Below, piece by piece: positions 56,072-64,000 of a DNA stretch of 64,000 bases (position 1 is the stretch's first letter; each line of letters opens with the position of its first letter). The DNA comes from Halichondria panicea (Eukaryota > Porifera > Demospongiae > Suberitida > Halichondriidae). The position numbers and the translations under genes were made by a program. The notes under the pieces were generated by a model. It did no database searches and was not told the DNA's origin. It worked only from the letters and a program-made list of their open reading frames with translations. Location of the stretch: positions 5,182,120-5,246,119 of the forward strand of contig NC_087389.1 of NCBI RefSeq assembly GCF_963675165.1, written 5' to 3'.

Positions 56072-57283
56072 TGAATATAGTTATACTGACGAAATGTCAT
56101 ATAGCTGATCGAGCTTTGCTGCAGTCTCCACAAAAGTGGGCGGGGCTCGTTCTCTTGTTATTATTTTTTGCAGGTTCACTATAATTATGCTGAGTGATCT
56201 TTACAAAACTTTAAGTATTCATTTGTAATTGCAGACATGTATTGTGAAACATCAATTGCTATTACAGTGGTTTTCCATACCTTTGCAGGCTATACTCCAA
56301 GAGCACTGCAACCACAATGTAGTGATTACCCGTCTGTGTTATTTTAGTCCACCCACACATCACAAAAATCAATGATGGGTAAAATACTGGCTATTGCAGA
56401 CTTTTCACACAACTCAAGGGGTTACTACTCTACTTTCACAGCACTTCTTCTATATAATGCTTGAGGTCAACAAGCCACTTTCGGAAATATCCAATTTTGA
56501 GCCTAGTAAATACAGGCCCTCCACTCCCTATAGCTATACATACAAGTTTTAGCTCATATCATTTTGCCACAATGAACCAAGCAACAAGTTAGCTGAGCTA
56601 CCATCACTTCAGTCAGACAAAATATGAGACACTTGAAACATTTAGCGGCTATTATAATTATTTGGCGAGTGAGCTATTAGAATTTGGTGATTTTTAATTT
56701 GACGTCTTAGGCTACTACAGCAATTAGGTCCACTAATTTGGCAGTTTTGAAATTCCCAGTTCCAGTTTGCATTTTGCAGCAAGTAATTTTGTTGGCTTGT
56801 TACTAACAATCATAACAGAAGCCAACCAAAATACTATATTTACTACATTGTGGTTGCAGTGCTCTTTATAGCCTGCAAAGTAAGGAAAACCACTGTAGCA
56901 CAAGAAAAACAAAAATCTACTATAGGTCTAATATCTAAAAGAAGTCTCAGTGTTTGTGACGCTACTGATCTCCCTCGCCTTCCCCTCTCTCATCTGCGTG
57001 TGTGTGTGCATGGATGTGTGTGTGTGTATGTGGGGGGGGGGAGGGATAATACAGTTTTGCATTATGTAGCTAAAGAGAGAGATAGGTCCATCAAATGAGT
57101 GTTACCAGTAGTACTAAATATAACAATTTTCTGCTGACAACCGGATATTGGGCCTTAGGTCATAAACGGTAATTTCAGGCAGCTTTTAATGGCTGACTCC
57201 AGTAGTTTGGTGCCAGTATTATTATTCCAAGCCTATACATCAGATACACCCACTGAGACTGGAGTCTGTCGATTAATTACAGT
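56072..57283. other. Intergenic region dominated by one MITE
   Basis: Between the secreted Cys-rich gene's start and the physin gene's 3' end. The 56265-56895 element fills half of it. The rest includes a GT/G-rich run at 57000-57045. No gene is seen. Confidence 0.5.
56265..56895. mobile_element. 631-bp MITE with ~57-bp inverted repeats and TA target
   Basis: Left end CAGTGGTTTTCCATACCTTT pairs with right end AAGTAAGGAAAACCACTG. The homology continues through GCAGGCTAT, AGAGCACTGCAACCACAATG to about 56322. TA flanks both ends. No transposase ORF is present. It is probably another Tc1/mariner-like non-autonomous family. Confidence 0.82.
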
Positions 57284-57492
57284 CTAAATACTCGTTGATT
57301 GTAACTGTATGGTTACAAAGAAGTTATATACACCCCACCCCCACGAACCTTGACCTTCCTTGGACGCTTTCTTGTTGGCTTGATGTTCGTAGAGGGCGGC
57401 CAGTGGGCCAGAGGCGTCCTTATGCCAGACCGTGTCCTTGTACACAAACCACAAGCTAGCAAGCCAGATAAACGAGGCTAGCCATCCGAATA

Positions 57493-57554
<62 letters not shown>

Positions 57555-60500
57555 CGCGTGTGGTGTGTGTATCTGTTGGGGCATAGATAGTAGAGGAAGG
57601 GGATTGGAAACGGGATCACGTGAGCTTATGCTTGCAACGTAAGGCCTCTGGGACAGTGCGTGCTGCAACCAATAGACACTTTGAGGTGTGATTTTACTGG
57701 TTTTGAGGTCAAGAGAAGCTTTTGCAAATGAGAGGATACTAGGTAAGTAAATGTATGAATAGCCCTAAAATTTGTCTTAAGGCATGGCTAGGTACAAAAT
57801 GAAACATTACTACTAGCTAAAAGTCATGTTCACTCTTGGTAGCACACAAAATTTGAAGATTTTACAACACTTAGCTTCTTCTTTTTATTTGACTTATGAC
57901 TATTGTAAATGAATGATCACAGTAGTAGTACATGATGGTATTTTATTGCTTCAGCTGTATATTGGAAGTGGGGATATCATACTTCTTGAGTTACTGGCCG
58001 ATTTGTTGATTTCACTAGCCATCTTTGCGGGGTAGCATCTCCATAACTAAGCTGAGTTTATATTCGAGACTCGGCAATATTAAAGATCAATGTCCATATT
58101 ATCGCTTCCAATCCATTAGATTTTGTAAATCACTATTCATGCTCTGATTGACACCGCAGTGTCGATGTGTGGAAAGAACTTGGACTGAGAAATAACTGGA
58201 AGAACATTGATAATTCATGTATAATTATGTTTAGACCAAGCTTATACCTTTTATTGATTGTTCATTGTTGTCTATGCATGATCATAAGCTTGCTTAAGCT
58301 TTTAGTTTAGCATAAACTGCCATTTGCACAAAAAGTTTATTGCAAGCTCAGCACTTTAAGCTGCATCCATGGCCGTGGCTATAATTGAGGACGGTCCGTG
58401 TGAAATAGTACTAATTGCCTGTGTTTCCAATCCCCTTCCTCTACTATCTATGGTTGAGGTTAGCTGCTGCATGTTATAATAGTGTGCATGACCATTGCTA
58501 TGACCATTGCTATGATTACTGTGAAAAGGAAATCAATGTTTATAAAGTGTACAGGCACTAATACACTTTCAAGTTTCAATACCTAATATACTACAGCTGT
58601 TAATTACATTTAGGTTAGATGTTTTCAAGGACAGTAAAACCCAACAACTATCTTTGGATTGTACGTAAACGCCAACAACTCAAAACTAAAAAATTAAGGA
58701 CGCTCATCAAATTAGAATGTACCAGTGTACACCACCTCTAAACAAGCTGTGCACTCACTGCTGAGATGACTAGTTGTGTGAAGGATTGGGTCCGGGCGTT
58801 GATGAGACCCAGCGAGGCGCTACACACGAGGCAGTTGGCAGCATAGTTGTTGAGGAGGGAGGCCACATAAGTGTTGAGTTCGGCAGCCCCTACCGACCAC
58901 GCCAAGCTCGCTATCGTGTAGAGTAGACCAAATAGAAGAGTCCCAAACAAATCCTGCGTGTGTGTGTTTGTAGTGTCTAGAATATGCTAAATATGGAACA
59001 CACACATGCAACTATTGCAGTTGCAGTGGAGGCCCTAAATGTGGGCTCCTTGAAACAAGGACACAATTAACTCTTAAAGTCAAAACACCCAATAAGTGCC
59101 AAATCAACAAAACTAGGAATAAACCAAACATTTCCCAATGGGGAAACAAGTTTAAAAGTTCCACTCTCTCCTAGTAATACTAGGCAGCTGTAATTTTGTT
59201 GTATGGTATCAAACATGTAGTCAGTGTAGTCAGAGTTTACGGGAAGCTAACACACAAAATACATATTCTATTCCTATAATTATAGCAGCACTTGCGACAG
59301 GTCCACTACGTACAAGGGGGAAGCACCCACTTAAATCAAATATAGGGCAGCAAATTAAACTATGTAATATACATTCATCAGCAATACACGGCATAATACA
59401 GACCCCCCCACCCCACCCACAGCTCATACACACGTACCCCAATGACAATCCCCCCACAGCTCATACACACGTACCCCAATGACAATCCCCCCACCCCACC
59501 CCACCCACAGCTCATACACACGTACTCCAATGACAATACCCCCCACAGCTCATACACACGTACCCCAATGACAATCCCCCTACAGCTCATACACACGTAC
59601 CCCAATGACAATCCACTTGGCCAGGTACAGCTCTGGAGTGATGAATAACATGTACACCACGATAGCACCCCCCGCATAGATCATAGTGAGCACTCCCATG
59701 GCAACAAAGAACTGGGCGGAGCTGGCCAGTAGCACATTCATCGATCCTGGGAATAAAGATAGAAAATTGGAATACCACATCCACAAGTTGTATGGTTTTA
59801 TGTGGGTCCTATAAGTACCGTATTACTTGATGAAACGCCCTCCTTGTTTAAACGCCCCCTTTACAGACTTCGATATGAAATAAACGCCCGGGCGTTTAAT
59901 CAAGTAAATACAGTATGTGGGTCCTATAAGAGGTGATGGAATTCAGTTAGTACCAGACAACTATAAGTTTCAAAAGGTTGCAGAAACTGTATACTAGTTA
60001 TCTTGTTATGATTGAAAACCAGCAAATTTGCTTACACAACACTTGCTATTACTATATGCTGTTTATACAAACACAGTGTTACATAGGCTGAATGTGTGTC
60101 ACCTGCTCCACGGCACTGTGTGTTATTGTTGGTGAAATTGTCAGAAGTGAGCACACGAGCAGAATAGCTGTTGATCGTATAGGGGTACGTGAAGTCCACT
60201 GCGGCTGTGTAGTTGGGCAGGCCAGTCTGATTACTCGTACATGTCACTGAGTTCGAGTCACCGGACGAGTGGAAGCCAGCTGTCAGAGCAAATGCTAATA
60301 GAGCTACAAACTGCAAGTGTGTGTGTGGGGCCCAGGGGAGGGAGGAAGTGTGTGTGGTATGTGTGTGATTGGAGGGGTGTGTGTGCTGGCTGCATGGTGG
60401 GTGGATCATAGTACATGTACTTTTGACTACACAGCATGTTCATACCTCTAGGTACGTACAGGTGCAGTGGCAAAACTATGCAAGTTACTGCAGCTAACTA

Positions 60501-60679
60501 GATTCTAGTTGTATTATAAAACACACCAGCAATATGATCCTGAGAAATCCTTTTGGCTCCAGAAGCACCCTCAAGTTGACAGTCAACGGTCCAAGTTTGT
60601 ACTGGAACTGTCCCTTTTCTGGTGCATTTGCATCACCTTCTGGCTCGCTTGCTGGTGCAAGGTTAGATTCACTGGCCAT
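57284..60679 (-). CDS. Physin-family (synaptophysin-like, MARVEL) membrane protein, 303 aa
   Basis: Exons on the minus strand: 60679-60527, 60310-60103, 59746-59601, 58953-58759, 57493-57284 (912 nt, all phases 0 or matched). The four-TM MARVEL layout is clear: cytosolic N-terminus with P-K-G-F-L-R-I before TM1 (L-L-F-V-A-L-L-A-F-A-L-T). A luminal loop has several N-x-T sites, TM2 lies near S-A-Q-F-F-V-A-M-G-V, TM3 is F-G-T-L-L-F-G-L-L-Y, and the second loop is Cys-bearing. TM4 (I-F-G-W-L-A-S-F-I-W-L) ends in W-F-V-Y-K-D-T, matching the synaptophysin WFVFKET signature. A 45-residue cytosolic tail follows. In vertebrates physins are vesicle membrane proteins. The next gene is a divergent relative. 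The 5' splice site of intron 3 lies in a tandem repeat. Confidence 0.87.
57494..57551. repeat. (GT)n microsatellite abutting the physin exon 5 acceptor
   Basis: On the coding strand this is a (CA)n tract ending directly in CACAG before exon 5, replacing the usual pyrimidine tract. Confidence 0.85.
57582..58452. repeat. Separated 30-bp perfect inverted repeat in physin intron 4
   Basis: 57582-57611 (CATAGATAGTAGAGGAAGGG...) and 58423-58452 (...CCCTTCCTCTACTATCTATG) are exact reverse complements about 810 bp apart. They may be ends of an old element or an intronic stem. No ORF lies between them. Confidence 0.7.
58960..59600. repeat. Physin intron 3 with ~36-bp repeats of the exon 3/5' splice site
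   Basis: Plus-strand word CAGCTCATACACACGTACCCCAATGACAATC occurs five times (59419-59613; given here only to show the unit, split as CAGCTCATACACACG + TACCCCAATGACAATC). The copy at 59583-59613 spans the true exon 3 end. The others place extra ATTGGG|GTACGTGTG donor copies inside the intron. Confidence 0.8.
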
Positions 60680-60887
60680 CTTGAAAACAGCTACTTCATG
60701 TACGTACTTCGTTCCGCTTTAAATAGTATTATTATTTTATCAGCTATTAGATCTACACTTTGACCTCTGATTATAGCATGTGACTGGACTAAATTTGCGG
60801 TCTTGTACACTTTCCCTTTGCGCATAAAAAAATTGGAAACCTGAGGTTTTCAGTCTCAACTAATAATACCAGCAGCAAGCAGCAAGC
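60680..60887. promoter_or_regulatory. Short shared promoter interval of the two physin genes
   Basis: Only 208 bp separate the two divergent start codons, so promoters and both leaders must overlap. It includes TTTAAATAG and AT-rich stretches but no obvious TATA box. Shared regulation is inferred from the arrangement. Confidence 0.6.
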
Positions 60888-63153
60888 ATGGCGCTTAAGA
60901 TTCACTGGAAAGCTCCTCTCCAAACGAAAGGATTCTTCAAGATCGTTGAATTTGTAAGCCTCTATAGATTACTGAAATTGATAATTATGATGACACACCT
61001 CTTTTTGTGACACAGGTAGTGGCCATTTTGTGCCTCTCTTTGGTTGCCAGCTACCATTTTTCTGGCACCTTTGTTTGTCCCGGTATTGCCACCGACACTC
61101 AAAACCATACGCTGACTGTCGAAACATCTTATCCACTGTACAGTTGGACCCTCCGAAATGTCACCCTGATCAACTTCGTCGACCCTGCCCCAATCACCAT
61201 CATTAATAATACGAATGGTAATTTCGCGAACACGCTTCTCGGGCAGGGTGCTCAGTTGTATGTCACATGGAGTGTGGCTACCCTCATGTACTGCATAGCA
61301 GCCATCTTCGTGTATATGGTGGTGACCGCCAATGAAGAATTAGAGAAGGTCATGGACTTGCTTGTGTATGCGGTAAGTTAGTTATTTTCATTTATTTGCT
61401 GTAGTTATTCATGTTGTGGTTTTTACCTGTGGCTCAACAGTTTGTATGTTGCTTCTGCGTGTGTAATTATTTTTCGACTATGTGCTTGTATACAAATATT
61501 AACCCTCCACACACCACCATAGGATGTTATTTTCCATGTTGTGTGGGTCTTCTTCTGGTTTATAGCGTCGGTGGATTGGGCCGTGCAGTACAACATGTTG
61601 TCTGAGGCCACTCACGATGTTCTCACTGCGAACTGCCCTGGCAGAATCTCCCCCGCTCCCTCCTACTCCTCCACTGCTCAGGCTGGCATCGCAGTGGTGA
61701 GTGATAAACTACTATCCCCTTTCCACAATCCCCACTCTTCCCCCCCCCCCCCCTATACTTACCGTAGTTACTAACTGTACTGGAGGAGAGAGATTTGTGT
61801 ATTGTCAGCCCTTATCAAAGCTAAAGATCTTGAGTGATAAAAAAATCTCTATTCTCTCGATGACAATTCATTAACAATACCTTACATGTTTGTGCAACAC
61901 AGTAGATGTAGTTACATATAATTGAGATAGTACTAATGTGATGATGTCATTATTCTACAAAATTTAGGGGGGGGAAGGTTCACCCCTGCCCCCCCTCCCC
62001 CATTAGATGAAACCCTGGATATATACCACACCTACAAGGAGGATGTGCACCCATATATCCGCTACTGTGGTTACTCCGAAGCGTAGCCGAGGGGTATGTA
62101 ACCACGGTAGCGGAGGATATACGGGGTGCATATCCTATGAGTAGGTGTGGTATATCTGACTTATACCACGCGACGAAGCACTATAAAAGAACCTTTCCCT
62201 GGCAACAATTCCATGCAGCCGTCAAAGAGCTATATATTTCAGCAACATGTCAACTACTACAGATGCTCAGGAGCTTCCTTGATATAAGCGTAGTGCATGA
62301 CCTACGGAGGCTTAGCTATCTTGCTGGAGAGCAGCTCCGACCGTCCAGCATGGCTCCTTTCTGTTTGCTTGCTTTCATATTTAAAGAAAAAATCTTGATA
62401 AACACCTTGAAAATTGTGCATGCCTGGATCTGTATGTTATTTTTTATAATTATTATATCATACAGCTGTTGACCAATGAGATTGATTAGTGGTGACGTAA
62501 GTGTGGTGTAAAACACTATAAAAAACACTAAGTGCAATAGTTTGTTCAGTCAATATCCATTCTATTGCTTTTTTCCGATTGGGCATGGGGTGAGGGGAGG
62601 ATCGACCAGGAAGCATTGAATTCACTTTCTGTCGAGTTTTCAAGGTTCCATGTCAGTCCAATCCGCTGTACTACAATCTACGCCTCCACTCCACCATTGC
62701 AAAGCTCCTTCTTCTTCTCGTAGTGTTGCAATCCGACGTCTGTTCTTTCCAGTATTCTCAAAAAGCGTTCCACAAACTCTATTTTAACCACGCCTCACGC
62801 ATACGCAATGACCGAGTTAGATCGACCACACCCACTTTCAGAATATACGTCTTAGTAACCACCTTGGTTATGATTAGATTCCCTCGACTTCGCCTCGGGC
62901 TAACCGTAACCGCGGAGGTTACATAGACGCATATTCTACTCTATCCTATACTCCTACTGTACATGTATAATAACGCATAAAAACGCATAAAAAACGATTA
63001 TGCGTGGCTGATTTAAAAAGGATATTTTTTCTCCAGGTGTTTGGTTTTCTCTCTCTGTTTCTGTGGGCTGTGAACATCTTCTGGGTGTTTATCGACACTC
63101 CCTGGTACATTCAAAGGAAGGGCAACAGTGGATCCTATGAAGCAACACCTTAA
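60888..63153 (+). CDS. Physin/synaptogyrin-like MARVEL membrane protein, 237 aa
   Basis: Exons: 60888-60953, 61016-61372, 61523-61696, 63037-63153 (714 nt, every exon a multiple of three, GT-AG). A short cytosolic N-terminus ends T-K-G-F-F-K-I-V-E-F, then TM1 (V-V-A-I-L-C-L-S-L-V-A-S-Y). The luminal loop has N-x-T/S sites, TM2 is T-W-S-V-A-T-L-M-Y-C-I-A-A-I-F-V-Y, and TM3 is V-I-F-H-V-V-W-V-F-F-W-F. TM4 V-F-G-F-L-S-L-F-L-W closely resembles the synaptophysin TM4 start and is followed by W-V-F-I-D-T-P-W. Unlike its neighbour it has almost no C-terminal tail (~20 residues). The same intron positions around the TMs and the head-to-head layout suggest both genes arose by an inverted duplication. 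Confidence 0.85.
61697..63036. repeat. Physin intron 3 (plus gene) with two loop-conserved hairpins
   Basis: A hairpin at 62040-62150 (GATATATACCACACCTAC ... GTAGGTGTGGTATATC) has centre CCGAAGCGTAGCCGAGG. A second at 62845-62935 (AGAATATACGTCT ... AGACGCATATTCT) has centre CTCGACTTCGCCTCGG. Both resemble 53330-53510. Between them is AT-rich sequence with CTATAAAAGA-type words. No gene is seen. Confidence 0.6.
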
Positions 63154-63743
63154 AAACTTTTAGCTTTATAACAGATTTATACTATAATATTACTTACTAT
63201 ACTGTAGGTACGAGTGTATTGTGTTAACCTTTCTCTGATTGTCTGATTGTGTGATATCTTATGCTAATTAATTGTATTTTGTTTCTAGATCCAATATTTC
63301 TGTTCTGTAACTCTAAAAAAAGAATGGTGAAACAAAAACGTTTGAACGGTACCGTTTACTCATTAATTATTTATGAGCTAGATCTAGATATTTTTCCTTG
63401 GCTCTGGCCGCCATTTTAAGTGGAGTTAGTCTACATATTATTATTTTGTGAGTTTCTTGGCCTGGAAAGAAAAAACGCTTCGACCCGCCCTCCAGACTGG
63501 TAAGAACACAAACTTGAAGTGTTTTAAAATGACTACTAGTTTGTGTTGTTTCTAGTAATTTGATGATCGATAAGCTTCCACTGGAAAATGTTTTTGAAGA
63601 CTGATACAGGATGATACACCAATATATTTATCATGTATGTGCTTCAAATTTTTATCATGGCATTTAAAGTTTCACAAAAATCATTATAAGAAAATCATGA
63701 GCAAACTGTTTACCTATACATAAGTGGAAAACAAAAAATTATG
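63154..63743. other. Flank between physin 3' end and tRNA gene
   Basis: AT-rich 3' UTR and intergenic sequence. No further gene or repeat family is recognised. Confidence 0.4.
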
Positions 63744-63815
63744 TGGAGAAACGGGGGTTCGAACCCCGGGCCTCTCGCATGCAAAGCGAGCGCTCTACCA
63801 CTGAGCTACATCCCC
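63744..63815 (-). tRNA. tRNA-Ala (anticodon UGC)
   Basis: The 72-nt minus-strand sequence folds as a cloverleaf. D stem is GCTC/GAGC, anticodon stem CTCGC/GCGAG with loop TTTGCAT, and T arm CGGGG-TTCGAAC-CCCCG. The acceptor GGGGATG pairs with TTTCTCC, including the G3:U70 wobble that identifies alanine. It has one U-U mismatch at 6:67. Box A (TAGCTCAGTGG) and box B (GGTTCGAACC) are intact. A TTTTTT terminator follows within 12 nt (AAAAAA at 63733-63738 on plus). The acceptor mismatch leaves slight doubt about function. Confidence 0.88.
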
Positions 63816-64000
63816 TCACATGTAGAAACTTGTCATAAACGTCATTTTAATCGTTTCTAATGCACGTGACCAAAGCCAGTTTCTATAGAGATTGCTGCTG
63901 AAGAAATACTTTATTTAAAGTGGAACTGAAAAGCATTTTCAATTCAATTATTTCAAGCCAGCCTAAAATTCCTCTACAACAATAAAGATTTACTTTATTT
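63816..64000. other. Window end, no feature seen
   Basis: AT-rich sequence upstream of the tRNA. Nothing recognisable. Confidence 0.5.

Overview
This is a eukaryotic, intron-rich, AT-leaning genomic window with an animal gene set. The genes include a RasGEF, an AMPK-related kinase, a vanin/biotinidase-type amidase, a HEMK1-type methyltransferase and two physin-family membrane proteins. Next to them lies a beta-helix/multi-membrane-span protein of a kind I associate with sponges. Compact genes, microsatellites at intron ends, many small inverted-repeat transposons and the recurring palindrome TGTACATG also fit a demosponge. The taxon is my inference; nothing in the window proves it.

Layout. 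1-3127 (+): 3' part of an intronless beta-helix/multi-TM receptor-like gene. 3520-6704 (-): five-exon gene of unknown function (508 aa), tail-to-tail with the first gene. 6705-6900: short shared promoter region with an NRF1-like palindrome. 6900-24811 (+): a 22-coding-exon RasGEF gene (1571 aa) with PX-like, REM and CDC25 domains; its introns carry an AT-AC U12-type intron, a GC-AG intron, a ~54-bp satellite array and several MITEs. 24812-29975: mostly repeats and weak exon candidates. 29976-31986 (+): CAMKL-type Ser/Thr kinase with a cysteine-rich tail. 31987-37633: repeats, duplications and one candidate terminal exon. 37634-46393 (+): HEMK1-like glutamine methyltransferase in nine exons; its introns hold a hAT-like MITE, a 1.26-kb foldback element and a 200-N assembly gap. 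46394-49610: tandem repeats, hairpins and the start of a degenerate segmental duplicate. 49611-51202 (-): single-exon vanin/biotinidase-like gene with one frameshift. 51203-54588: MITEs, a decayed copy of HEMK1 exon 1 and a PHD-finger remnant. 54589-55056 (+): UPF0696/DUF1917-like protein. 55259-56071 (-): secreted Cys-rich orphan. 57284-60679 (-) and 60888-63153 (+): two physin-family (MARVEL) genes, head to head. 63744-63815 (-): tRNA-Ala(UGC).

These genes do not form one pathway. The RasGEF and the kinase are signalling proteins, and the physin pair may share a promoter. For the RasGEF, the 508-aa gene, the kinase, HEMK1 and both physins, my hand-built exon models keep phase across every junction and give coding lengths divisible by three. 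Exon coordinates are from splice-site reading only, without transcripts. I see no operon, CRISPR array or prokaryotic system. The most notable items are the U12 AT-AC intron in the REM domain, the PX-REM-CDC25 architecture, introns with complementary GT/CA ends, the octamer-rich foldback element, the repeated 5' splice site in a physin gene and the segmental duplication that copied HEMK1 exon 1.
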